The translations under genes and the position numbers were made by a program. Below the pieces are notes generated by a model. It was not told the origin of the DNA and did no database searches. It worked only from the letters and a program-made list of their open reading frames with translations. This document shows, in pieces, positions 10,032 to 19,794 of a DNA stretch of 64,000 nucleotides. The first letter of the stretch is position 1, and each line of letters opens with the position of its first letter. The stretch is from assembly GCF_014695725.1 (NCBI RefSeq), contig NZ_JACJOU010000015.1, forward strand, positions 186,001-250,000, in the 5' to 3' direction. This DNA is from Microcoleus sp. FACHB-672 (lineage in GTDB: Bacteria; Cyanobacteriota; Cyanobacteriia; Cyanobacteriales; Oscillatoriaceae).

Positions 10032-10350
10032 ATGGTAACCTCCCCAAAAACTTCCGAGCAACCCATTATCTACCTAGACAGTGCCGGTCAGCAAATGGCC
10101 AGTAACACAAAACAGTTTAATTGGATTGTTTACATCAAGCTGGCATTGAAATTATTTTTTGCTGATGAGGCTGATGTTTTTGTTGCCGGTGACTGATTGT
10201 GGTATCCGGTAGAAGGGCAGAACACGCTTAAAAAAATGTCGGATGTCAAGATAGTATTTTGCCGGCATCAAGGTGACAGGGGTTTTTATTAGCAATGGCA
10301 ATAAATAATATTCGGTCTCATGTCGTGTTTGAGGCTATTTTTAGAAGAGA
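10032..10350 (+). pseudogene. Decayed Uma2-family (DUF820) endonuclease-like gene
   Basis: An ATG at 10032 opens a frame that reads like the N-terminus of cyanobacterial Uma2/DUF820 proteins: PIIYLDSAGQQMASNTKQFN, then WIVYIKLALKLFFADEADVF and VAGD. A TGA (10194-10196) interrupts it, and the same frame continues LWYPVEGQNTLKKMSDVKIV, then CRHQGDRGFY, then TAG (10290-10292), QWQ and TAA (10302). In another frame, 10304 onward reads NNIRSHVVFEAIF, matching the family's next block. Two early stops plus a frameshift, and loss of the C-terminal half with the catalytic residues, mean a dead remnant. The reconstruction uses family knowledge and no alignment was run. Confidence 0.8.
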
Positions 10351-10378
10351 TAGGTTCTTGGAACTGACTATCTGCGTT

Positions 10379-10816
10379 TCAAGATGCCGGCATAAAATCA
10401 GTAATTGGCTTAATAACGACACCCGCATCACTTGCTGCATTTAATTGCCGATCATCTACTGTAATTAAAGGGCAATTTAGATTTAATGATAATGCAATAT
10501 AAAGCGAGTCGTAAACAGCTAATTGATGCGTTAAACCAATTTGCAGCAACGCACGAGGCAGCAAAGTGTTAACTCGCACAACTTGCAACGGTAAATCTAA
10601 CAGATCAACAATGAATTGCTCTGCGTCTGTTTGTGGCAGTCCTCGGAAGCGTACCTGCTTCCACATAACATTAACGCACTCTAACAGGCAAAACTCTGGG
10701 ACATATAACAGATCGCCCTGATTTATCTGACTCACCAAAACCCTCGCCACTGGCGCGTGAATTTGGGTGATGAAATACTGAATCATCACACTTGTATCAA
10801 CTACATAGCTTGCCAT
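10379..10816 (-). CDS. vapC: PIN-domain toxin (VapC family)
   Basis: A 145-residue PIN-domain ribonuclease. The acidic residues expected for metal binding are visible: VVDTSVMIQYF (Asp near residue 6), LLECVNV (Glu near residue 45), AVYDSLYIALS (Asp near 99) and ITVDDRQL (Asp near 118). An open frame extends 21 codons upstream. I start at ATG 10816, which shares its A with the antitoxin stop (TAATG), a sign of translational coupling. VapC toxins typically cleave RNA and are neutralised by the upstream partner; the RNA target here is unknown. Confidence 0.85.
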   Translation of the reverse strand: MASYVVDTSVMIQYFITQIHAPVARVLVSQINQGDLLYVPEFCLLECVNVMWKQVRFRGLPQTDAEQFIVDLLDLPLQVVRVNTLLPRALLQIGLTHQLAVYDSLYIALSLNLNCPLITVDDRQLNAASDAGVVIKPITDFMPAS

Positions 10817-11034
10817 TATCTGTCTCGATCCTCTCGGATCATTTCCACAACCGAGGGTGAATCGGCTGGGGGTGTCCACCTGTGGCAGTCAACCGAGTCC
10901 ATAATCTCCTGTAAAGACCGTTTTTTTGATGGAGGTTGCAGTTGCTGCTCGTGTCGTAACCGCTGATCGACTACCTGAGCGATCAAGCCTTTGAGTTCTT
11001 CTAAGGTTAAGTCTGCGACTTGTTTATCTGCCAT
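10816..11034 (-). CDS. Probable antitoxin partner of VapC
   Basis: A 72-residue charged protein directly upstream of the PIN toxin and overlapping it by one base. The N-terminal half, MADKQVADLTLEELKGLIAQ, is predicted helical. The C-terminal half (WTPPADSPSVVEMIREDRDR) is the kind of extended tail that wraps a PIN toxin. No clear ribbon-helix-helix or AbrB motif is visible, so the family is not named with confidence. Its size, position and coupling argue that it is the antitoxin. An AAGGAG-type site lies before the ATG. Confidence 0.75.
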   Translation of the reverse strand: MADKQVADLTLEELKGLIAQVVDQRLRHEQQLQPPSKKRSLQEIMDSVDCHRWTPPADSPSVVEMIREDRDR

Positions 11035-11102
11035 CTGACCGGCTCCTTTTAATCTCTAAAATTATTATCACACCGGCATCCCGAATTCTCCCCAACAGCA
11101 AA

Positions 11103-11128
11103 GGCGAGGCATCTATTGATACCTCGCC
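11103..11128. terminator. Hairpin between vapBC and petH
   Basis: GGCGAGG (11103-11109) and CCTCGCC (11122-11128) form a 7-bp stem with a 12-nt loop, extendable by near-matches. It lies about 130 bp beyond the petH stop in the direction of petH transcription and just before vapB, so it may insulate the two transcripts. There is no T-run. Confidence 0.4.
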
Positions 11129-11261
11129 CTCACATTTGATATTAAAAAGTTACCAGAACCATGAAAAATAATCTAATTTGCAATATTTGATTTCTCATTT
11201 CCTGTGGGATGGGCATTTTTTCCACCCCACATCATGCAAATTAGATGCAGATTAACTGAGC

Positions 11262-12933
<1,672 letters not shown>

Positions 12934-13938
12934 ATGACCAGTAAGCCGGATCGCGTGGTTTTAATTGGCGTCGCCGGAGACTCCGGATGCGGTAAGTCCA
13001 CATTTTTGCGCCGCTTGACAGATTTGTTCGGGGAAGATTTTGTCACCGTAATCTGTCTAGACGACTACCACAGCTTAGATCGCAAACAGCGTAAAGAAAC
13101 TGGAATTACGGCGCTTAACCCTAAGGCTAACAACTTTGACCTGATGTATGAGCAAATCAAAGCGCTCAAAAGCGGTCAAGCCATCGATAAGCCTATCTAC
13201 AATCACGAAACCGGCATGATTGACCCACCCGAAAGGGTTGATCCCAATCACATCATTGTGGTAGAAGGGCTTCACCCCCTATATGACGAACGGGTGCGCT
13301 CACTGCTGGACTTCAGCGTTTACCTCGACATCAGCGATGATGTCAAAATTGCTTGGAAAATTCAGCGAGATATGGCAGAGCGTGGTCATCGCTACGAAGA
13401 TGTCATTGCCGCCATCAACGCTCGCCGGCCAGACTTTAGCGCCTACATCGAACCGCAAAAAGAATTTGCGGATGTCGTGATCCAGGTGTTGCCGACAGAA
13501 TTAATCAAAGAGGACAAAGAACGCAAGGTGCTGCGAGTCCGCTTACTCCAGCGCTTTGGCGTAGAAGGCTTTGAGCCGGCCTACCTGTTTGATGAAGGCT
13601 CCACGATTAATTGGACTCCCTGTGGCCGAAAGCTCACCTGCTCTTATCCCGGCATCAGAATGTTCTATGGCCCAGATACCTACTACGGCCACGAAGTCTC
13701 CGTACTAGAAGTAGACGGTCAATTCGACAATCTCGAAGAGGTGATCTATATTGAAGGCCACCTCAGCAATACCGCTACTAAATACTACGGTGAGCTGACT
13801 CATCTACTGCTTCAACACAAAGAATATCCCGGTTCCAACAATGGCACCGGCTTGTTCCAAGTGCTAACCGGCCTGAAAATGCGGGCAACCTACGAGCGCT
13901 TAACAGCCGGCGAAACCAAGATGGCTGCAAAAGTTTAG
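12934..13938 (+). CDS. prk: Phosphoribulokinase
   Basis: The Calvin-cycle enzyme that phosphorylates ribulose 5-phosphate to ribulose 1,5-bisphosphate. The 334 residues start with a P-loop, GVAGDSGCGKSTFLRR (residues 12-27), followed by ICLDDYHSLDR, IVVEGLHPLYDERV and the C-terminal domain with RKLTCSYPGIRMFYGPDTYY. The cysteines at about residues 19 and 41 (DSGCGKS and TVICLDDY) match the redox-regulated pair of the oxygenic-photosynthesis enzyme, so light activation through thioredoxin and CP12 is expected. It is divergent from petH and followed by two hairpin-forming repeats. Confidence 0.98.
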   Translation: MTSKPDRVVLIGVAGDSGCGKSTFLRRLTDLFGEDFVTVICLDDYHSLDRKQRKETGITALNPKANNFDLMYEQIKALKSGQAIDKPIYNHETGMIDPPERVDPNHIIVVEGLHPLYDERVRSLLDFSVYLDISDDVKIAWKIQRDMAERGHRYEDVIAAINARRPDFSAYIEPQKEFADVVIQVLPTELIKEDKERKVLRVRLLQRFGVEGFEPAYLFDEGSTINWTPCGRKLTCSYPGIRMFYGPDTYYGHEVSVLEVDGQFDNLEEVIYIEGHLSNTATKYYGELTHLLLQHKEYPGSNNGTGLFQVLTGLKMRATYERLTAGETKMAAKV

Positions 13939-13965
13939 TGCCTAGTGCTGGGCGCTGAAAACTGA

Positions 13966-14107
13966 GTGTGGAGTTCTGAGTTCTGAGTGAAATTTTTGAC
14001 TGAGCACCAAAAACTCCACACTCTAAATTAGTGATTTGTGCCCAGTGCTAAGTGTGGAGTTCTAAGTTCTGAGAGAAGTTTTTAACTGAGCACCAAAAAC
14101 TCCACAC
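13966..14107. repeat. Tandem hairpin repeat downstream of prk
   Basis: A roughly 86-bp unit occurs twice with a few substitutions. Each unit carries GTGTGGAGTT (13966-13975; 14052-14061) and its exact complement AACTCCACAC (14012-14021; 14098-14107), so each folds into a 10-bp stem with a 36-nt loop. The flanks contain GTTCTGAGTTCTGAG-type heptamer repeats typical of cyanobacterial spacers. They may protect or terminate the prk mRNA. Confidence 0.7.
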
Positions 14108-14170
14108 TTTAAATTATTTGATGGTAATGAAAAAATAAAACTTAAAAAAACTTAGTAAATCTTGAGCCGG

Positions 14171-14268
14171 ATCTCGGAATTTCGCCTACCCTCAAAGTAG
14201 AGACGCTCTGGAGAAACGCAAAAGCTGGCGTTTCTCAGGCGTTGAGGTGTTCTCGTCAATTCCGAGAT
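14171..14268 (+). promoter_or_regulatory. Nested inverted repeats in the leader of the P-type ATPase gene
   Basis: The outer arms ATCTCGGAATT (14171-14181) and AATTCCGAGAT (14258-14268) enclose inner arms GAGAAACGC (14211-14219) and GCGTTTCTC (14228-14236), all perfect. The structure ends five bases before ATG 14274. It could occlude translation initiation or act as an operator; there is no direct evidence for either. Confidence 0.6.
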
Positions 14269-14273
14269 TTTCT

Positions 14274-16763
14274 ATGCAAGTTTCTCCAGACACAGCGCAC
14301 GCCAATCACGAAGGCAAGGCGGGGAAAATGGCCGCCGCCCAAGAAATGATTACCTTGGATGTAGGGGGGATGAAATGTGCTGGCTGCGTGACGGTTGTGG
14401 AGCGGCAGCTGATCCAGCATCCGGGCGTAATTTCAGCTTGTGTGAATTTAGCCACTGAGGTGGCAAGTGTGGCCTGTGAAACCGGCACTGTAGACCCAGA
14501 TGCCTTAGCAAATCAGTTGACTTTAGCCGGCTTTCCCACTCAGCCGCGCAACAGCAGCAGTGAAACGGCAACCAACCTGGAAACAACCGGCTCGCTCTCT
14601 ACCACTGAACGACGCCAGCAGTCCTTTCAGCAGCAATTGTGGCGGGTTGCCCTCGCCGGCATTCTGATTCTGCTCTCCGGAATTGGCCATTTAGGACAAA
14701 TGGGTTGGGCAGACCTTCCTTTCCTCAGCACGATTTGGTTCCACTGGGGATTAGCGACAGTCGCCCTGCTAGGGCCGGGAAGATCGATTTTTATAGATGG
14801 CTGGCGCGGGTTGCGGCGCAATGCCCCCAATATGAACACCCTTGTCGGATTAGGAGCCATGAGCGCCTACCTGGCTAGCTGCGTGGCTCTCCTATTCCCT
14901 CAACTGGGATGGGAGTGTTTCTTCGATGAGCCGGTGATGTTGTTAGGCTTTATCCTACTAGGGCGGACGCTGGAACAGCTAGCCAGACGCCGCGCTGCCA
15001 ATGCGCTCGAAGCTTTGATTAGCTTACAGCCGGCCACCGCTCGTTTAGTTGCTGATCCAGCGAAGAATAGCAGCACCACTACAGGGGTAGAAATCCCAGT
15101 TGCTCAAGTCCGAGTTGGGGAATGGTTACAAGTGCTTCCGGGTGAGAAAATTCCCGTCGATGGGGAAGTGGTAGCCGGCACCACAACGGTCGATGAATCA
15201 ATGCTGACAGGCGAAGCGGTGCCGGTAATTAAACAATCCGCTTCACTCGTTGCTGCTGGCACCCTGAATCAGTCAGGCGTAATCGTTGTGCGGGCAACAC
15301 GCACCGGCAAAGACACAACCTTGGCTCAGATTGTCACCTTAGTTGAAGATGCCCAAACCCGCAAGGCACCCGTGCAAAAGCTAGCCGATACGGTTGCTGG
15401 TTACTTCACTTATGGGGTGATGACAATTGCCGCGCTCACCTTTATCTTCTGGTATTTTGCCGGCACGCACCTGTGGCCTTTAGAAACGCTGCCACAAGCG
15501 CAACATATTGCCTCTCTACATCATGAAATGCCGGTCATTTCCCCTAACCCGGCACTCAGCACTCAGCCTTCAGCCCTCCTGCTGAGTTTGAAGTTAACTA
15601 TCGCGGTGTTAGTGATTGCCTGTCCCTGCGCCTTGGGACTCGCCACCCCAACTGCTATCCTCGTCGGCACCGGCATTGGCGCGGAACGTGGACTTTTAAT
15701 TCGTGGCGGCGACGTTTTAGAAAAAGTCCACCAGTTAGATACCGTCGTATTTGATAAAACCGGCACTTTAACAACGGGTCATCCTGCGGTGACTGATTGC
15801 CTACCAATCTTCAATGATTCCAAATTTTTAATGTTGAATTCAGATTTCATTAAAAATTCAAATCATCAACCGGAAAATTTTCTTCTACAGCTAGCCGCCA
15901 CGGTGGAAAGTGGGGCCAGCCATCCCCTCGCAGTAGCCATTGTCGAGGAAGCCCACCGGCTTGAATTGCCGTTGGTGAGTGCACAGGATTTTTACACCGA
16001 ACCGGGTCTGGGGGTTCGCGCCTCAGTCAATGGCTTGATGGTGGTTTTAGGCACGGATGAGTGGCTGATGCAGCAGGGAATTTCCATTCCTAAGGCCGAG
16101 CGAACTCGTGTTTTGAAGTTGGCCTCTGCCGGCAAAACAGTAGTTTACGTGGCGGCTGCCGGGGTTTTAGTGGGGCTAATTGCCTGCCGTGACTCGTTAC
16201 GATCTGATGCGAAAGCAACCTTAGATCGTTTGCGGCAGATGGGGCTGCGAGTAATGCTGCTCACTGGTGATCGCCAAGAAGCGGCTGACGCCATTGCCCA
16301 ACAACTAGGGCTGACAGCAGCAGATGTGATCGCCGGCGTTCGTCCGGATGGCAAAGCCACTGCCATCGAACACCTACAGGCTCAGGGGCATCGGGTGGCA
16401 ATGGTAGGAGACGGGATTAATGACGCACCCGCCCTGGCGCAAGCAGACGTTGGGATTGCTTTGCACTCAGGCACGGATGTGGCTGTGGAAACTGCTGGCA
16501 TTGTGCTGATGCACAATCATTTGATGGATACAGTCAAATCAATTGAGCTAAGCCGGCGCACCCTTCTCAAAATCCGTCAGAATTTGTTCTGGGCGTTTGC
16601 TTACAACACCCTCGGTATTCCAGTTGCAGCCGGTGCCCTGCTACCTGGCTTTGGCATTGTGCTTAGTCCTGCGGCTGCCGGTGCGCTGATGGCGTTTAGT
16701 TCGGTTAGCGTGGTCGGAAATTCTCTACTTTTGCGGCATACTTTCTCCCGGTTGGATGGCTGA
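14274..16763 (+). CDS. Copper-transporting P1B-type ATPase (CtaA/PacS-like)
   Basis: An integral membrane metal pump of about 829 residues. One N-terminal HMA domain carries the metal site GMKCAGC. The membrane domain includes the CPC metal-transport motif in ACPCALGLATP, marking a Cu(I)/Ag(I)-type pump. Catalytic motifs are TGEAVP (actuator), DKTGTLTTGHP (phosphorylated Asp), the HP of SGASHPLAVA, and GDGINDAPALA. The LDVGGMKCAGC opening recalls CtaA, which supplies copper toward plastocyanin, but PacS cannot be excluded. A GTG at 14247 extends the frame, but it lies inside a strong hairpin, so I prefer ATG 14274; ATG 14328 is another option. There are two unusual insertions, one before the CPC helix and one after DKTGT. 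Confidence 0.92.
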   Translation: MQVSPDTAHANHEGKAGKMAAAQEMITLDVGGMKCAGCVTVVERQLIQHPGVISACVNLATEVASVACETGTVDPDALANQLTLAGFPTQPRNSSSETATNLETTGSLSTTERRQQSFQQQLWRVALAGILILLSGIGHLGQMGWADLPFLSTIWFHWGLATVALLGPGRSIFIDGWRGLRRNAPNMNTLVGLGAMSAYLASCVALLFPQLGWECFFDEPVMLLGFILLGRTLEQLARRRAANALEALISLQPATARLVADPAKNSSTTTGVEIPVAQVRVGEWLQVLPGEKIPVDGEVVAGTTTVDESMLTGEAVPVIKQSASLVAAGTLNQSGVIVVRATRTGKDTTLAQIVTLVEDAQTRKAPVQKLADTVAGYFTYGVMTIAALTFIFWYFAGTHLWPLETLPQAQHIASLHHEMPVISPNPALSTQPSALLLSLKLTIAVLVIACPCALGLATPTAILVGTGIGAERGLLIRGGDVLEKVHQLDTVVFDKTGTLTTGHPAVTDCLPIFNDSKFLMLNSDFIKNSNHQPENFLLQLAATVESGASHPLAVAIVEEAHRLELPLVSAQDFYTEPGLGVRASVNGLMVVLGTDEWLMQQGISIPKAERTRVLKLASAGKTVVYVAAAGVLVGLIACRDSLRSDAKATLDRLRQMGLRVMLLTGDRQEAADAIAQQLGLTAADVIAGVRPDGKATAIEHLQAQGHRVAMVGDGINDAPALAQADVGIALHSGTDVAVETAGIVLMHNHLMDTVKSIELSRRTLLKIRQNLFWAFAYNTLGIPVAAGALLPGFGIVLSPAAAGALMAFSSVSVVGNSLLLRHTFSRLDG

Positions 16764-16825
16764 TGCGGCTGCCGGTGCCCACATTCAGCCGTCACACCCA
16801 TCGTTCTATTTTGCTGATAATTCCA

Positions 16826-16848
16826 GCCCCCTGACAGATGCAGGGGGC
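16826..16848 (+). terminator. Hairpin downstream of the P-type ATPase gene
   Basis: GCCCCCTG, loop ACAGATG, CAGGGGGC is a perfect 8-bp GC-rich stem 62 bp after the stop. The following sequence is not T-rich. The remaining 16764-17078 spacer shows no gene. Confidence 0.55.
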
Positions 16849-17078
16849 AACCAGCTAGCTGCTTTCGGTTTGCATTTCTCTCTCTTTTCTAAGCGCACCC
16901 GCCGAAGAGACTGAATGAAGAAATTTAACAAAATCCGGGAGAGTCGTCTTCTTTATTACCTTTCAGTATTTCTGTGACAACCCTCATAAGCTGCTGATTT
17001 TGAGTGAATGATCTCTTTGAAAAGCCAACTTATAAAAAGAGTTTTTGACCGGGGATAGCTCTAGTTAACTCAAGAGCA

Positions 17079-17426
17079 TTAGCTGATGGTACTTTCGACA
17101 ACGTGCCACTGACGGTTTTGTTCAATGGCTTGCTGGATCTGATTGAACGTTTGCCGGCAATGGTTGTCAGCGTGGAGGGGCAGTTCTTCATTTTTAATCA
17201 CAAAGTTCATCCGAATTTCGTCATTCTCGTCATTCGGGCGATCAATGAGCACTTCCACTTTCACTAATTTGGGATAGGAGACTTGACCCGGCACTTCGCG
17301 GGCCATTATATAATCCCCAGTGTCGTAGATAATTTCACAACTGCAGGATTCTAGAACGTCAATCAGTAATTGCCGGAGACGATCAATCGGAACTGCAACA
17401 ATAAATAAACCAGTGTAGCGAGCCAT
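17079..17426 (-). CDS. Conserved cyanobacterial protein of unknown function
   Basis: A 115-residue soluble alpha/beta protein with no recognisable catalytic motif. It begins MARYTGLFIVAVPIDRLRQL and ends RQWHVVESTIS. A CysSerCys pair sits near residue 30 (ESCSCEIIYDTGDYIMAREV). An in-frame TTG lies two codons upstream, but the ATG at 17426 has CCGGAG six bases before it, so I start there. I recall similar small proteins in cyanobacteria but cannot assign a role. It is divergent from the DUF4327-like gene. Confidence 0.75.
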   Translation of the reverse strand: MARYTGLFIVAVPIDRLRQLLIDVLESCSCEIIYDTGDYIMAREVPGQVSYPKLVKVEVLIDRPNDENDEIRMNFVIKNEELPLHADNHCRQTFNQIQQAIEQNRQWHVVESTIS

Positions 17427-17935
17427 AGGCAACTCCGGAGGCGCAATATTAAGACCCTCCTGATCATACCGAACCGAGAACCTCAGTTCAGAATGATACT
17501 AAGGGTAGAACACACTAACTGCCAGCATAAGGTATCTTTAGAAATTGAACTCTAAATTCAACGATCAACTGCTCAGCTTTGGTACGCTAATAACATAGCA
17601 GCCTCAGGTGCAGACTGTTGAGGAGTTCACTCAGTCGGTCGAAATTCAGATGAATACTGCTTTGCCCAAAAATCTTCTCTGTGCGTTAGGATAGCTGTAA
17701 TCATCGGCTAGGCAAGGTAAGGTTATCGATCGCTCAGCAATCGGTGCATTGTGCGATTTTTTATGCGAGTACGGGTTACCCACCCAAAAACGACTTGCCA
17801 AAACCAGATGTGGTACGATAAAAGATTAGAAGGTACATTGCAGACCCCCTTGAAATCTACGCACAGGGAATAAATCTGTACTGACAAGCATCATTAAACA
17901 AGTATTTGCAAAATTCAATCATGGTAAAAGGTTGT
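17427..17935. other. Spacer between two divergent small genes
   Basis: About 500 bp without a supportable gene. AAAGG precedes the chosen start at 17936. No strong repeat or terminator is seen. It must contain both promoters. Confidence 0.4.
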
Positions 17936-18157
17936 ATGAACCAGCAGGTTATTCACCCGATGGAGAAGTTTCAGCGTCAGGTGCGTTCTCTTGTGGACTC
18001 AAAGATTATCAAGCCAACAGATAGCCTCTGGAAGATTTCCCTGCTTTATGGCGACGAATGGCCTTACTTGAAAAAGGAATTGCAGGAATTTGAGTTTTCC
18101 ATGCAAGATCCCGTCAGCGAGTTCCTAGCCGTAGAAACTTGGGAAGAAGAAGCCTAA
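17936..18157 (+). CDS. DUF4327-like small cyanobacterial protein
   Basis: A 73-residue protein, MNQQVIHPMEKFQRQVRSLV followed by DSKIIKPTDSLWKISLLYGD and EWPYLKKELQEFEFSMQDPV. The pattern of RSLVD, then xWPY, then a xMQDPVxxxL ending fits, from memory, the DUF4327 family found only in cyanobacteria. No function is known. A TTG and an ATG lie further upstream in frame, but the ATG at 17936 has AAAGG at a suitable distance. The stop is 35 bp from that of the convergent kinase gene. Confidence 0.75.
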   Translation: MNQQVIHPMEKFQRQVRSLVDSKIIKPTDSLWKISLLYGDEWPYLKKELQEFEFSMQDPVSEFLAVETWEEEA

Positions 18158-18192
18158 AGCGATTTTTGGCTCTATGGGTAAACGGGCGGCTC

Positions 18193-19410
18193 TTACAGAC
18201 AACTGGCCAACGCTTGAGTAAGTTCTTCAGCGTTCTGGTAGCGATGACTCGGTTTAGGTTCTGTTACCCGCTCGATCACCGTCCGTAATTTTGGCGTGAT
18301 GGTGGGCACAGTTTCCACATTAAATCGATAGTCATTGCCTTGCCGGCTAAAAAACCTGTGAGGGCTTTCGCCCGTTAGCAGAAAGATCAGAGTCGGGCCA
18401 ATTGCATAGAGGTCTGACTGGGTTAGCGGTTGACCCCGGTTTTGTTCTGGGGCACTGTAATCTGGGGCACCGATGCGAGTACCCAAAGGCGTACCGATTT
18501 CTTTAACAGCACCAAAGTCTAAAACCACAACGCGGTTGTCTACATGGCGAACCATCAAATTTGCTGGTTTAATATCCCGGTGAATAATGGGAGGACTTTG
18601 GCTGTGAATGTAGTCTAATATGTCACAGGTTTGAATCATCCAATCAACTGCTTGTGCCGGCGTCACAGGGCCGCGCTGGTAAACGCGCTTCTCTAAATCC
18701 TGACCGTGGACCAATTCCATTGCCAGGTATTTTTTATTGCTTTCAACAAAAAAATCAAAAAATTGCGGAATTCCTGGATGGTTAAGTCCTTGAAGAATAC
18801 GCGCTTCCCGTTCAAAGAGTTCGCGGGCTTTCGCAACTTTTGCCATATCCGCATTCATTTCTTTGAGTACCAAAAGCTGAGGGGGGCGGGCGGAGTTAAC
18901 CGTTTCCTGGCACGCTAAATAAGTTGTGCCCATCCCCCCTTTTCCGAGGGTACGCAAGACCTGATACTCGTGGATCGTCCGTTCAACTTTAATCGGTTGA
19001 CCGCAGTGGATACAAAACAAGTTAGCGGCTGGATTACCGGCATGAGTACAATTTTTTGCAGACGTACCTGCTGCCGGTGAGGGCGTTCCCTCCTGCACTA
19101 CCGTTTCGTTTTGAACTTCCAACTTCAGCCGAGGGCCGCCCGTAGCCAGCTGGATCAGCGATCCATCTGAAACCAGCCCTTGCGACATTAAAGTGCCATC
19201 AACAAAGGTGCCATTCGTGCCCTTGTTGACCAGTACCCACTTACCACCGGCACCTAGACGAAGTTCCAAATGCAGTCTGGAAACCAGCAGATCGTGCAGA
19301 ATTACCTGATTGTCAGGAGACCGACCAATACGGATAACCGTCTCGTTTTCAAACTGCCACTGTTGCAGTGGAGTCTGTTTTTCGGGATGTAAAAGGGTGA
19401 GAGTTAACAA
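18193..19410 (-). CDS. Ser/Thr protein kinase with FHA domain and zinc ribbon
   Basis: A cytoplasmic kinase of about 405 residues. An FHA phosphopeptide-binding domain (about residues 18-100: RIGRSPDNQVIL, VSRLHLEL, NKGTNGTFVDG) is followed by a short zinc-ribbon-like element (C-x12-C-x2-C). A Hanks-type kinase domain then fills the rest: LGKGGMGTTY, VLKEMN (ATP Lys), HRDIKPANLM (catalytic Asp), LDFGAVKE and APDYSAPEQ. The TTG at 19410 aligns exactly with the GTG start of the paralogous FHA protein at 38592 and has AGGA upstream; the frame is open to a TTG at 19443. There is no transmembrane segment. The PP2C phosphatase upstream is a natural antagonist. Confidence 0.9.
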   Translation of the reverse strand: MLTLTLLHPEKQTPLQQWQFENETVIRIGRSPDNQVILHDLLVSRLHLELRLGAGGKWVLVNKGTNGTFVDGTLMSQGLVSDGSLIQLATGGPRLKLEVQNETVVQEGTPSPAAGTSAKNCTHAGNPAANLFCIHCGQPIKVERTIHEYQVLRTLGKGGMGTTYLACQETVNSARPPQLLVLKEMNADMAKVAKARELFEREARILQGLNHPGIPQFFDFFVESNKKYLAMELVHGQDLEKRVYQRGPVTPAQAVDWMIQTCDILDYIHSQSPPIIHRDIKPANLMVRHVDNRVVVLDFGAVKEIGTPLGTRIGAPDYSAPEQNRGQPLTQSDLYAIGPTLIFLLTGESPHRFFSRQGNDYRFNVETVPTITPKLRTVIERVTEPKPSHRYQNAEELTQALASCL

Positions 19411-19794
19411 CGCTATAGTCCTAGACTCAATAAACTTTCTCAATCTTTTTCATATCTGAATAACTGCATCCCCTAGATGAAGCCGGTTATCAGATGTCAA
19501 TTCTTTTGACCCATAGGAGAATGAGTGGCTTCTCATAGATGCCCTGTACCATTTTAGATTTTCAATTTTTAATTTTGGATGGGGCGTTCACTGCTTGAAC
19601 TATAAGAAAAGTAAGCGCTGTCACACTTGCCGGTATGGCCTGATTTGTGACTCAATTCATCTAATTTCCATTTGAAAGATAGCAAATCTCCTTTAACCTG
19701 AGGGAGAACGGCAAACCTGAAACATTGGGCTGGGTTTGACACAGGGGAAGAGTGAAGTGTGTTCAGTTTACCCTTCACCCTTATTGTGAGTGAC
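19411..19794. other. Spacer between kinase and phosphatase genes
   Basis: About 380 bp separating the PP2C stop from the kinase start on the same strand. A minus-strand frame at 19569-19778 has no good start signal or family look, so I do not call it. A TTTTAGATTTT repeat fragment occurs at 19553-19563. The kinase probably has its own promoter here. Confidence 0.4.

Noticed and set aside
19569-19778. 69-codon frame between phosphatase and kinase
   Set aside because: No start signal, no recognisable fold, and a Ser-rich random-looking translation.
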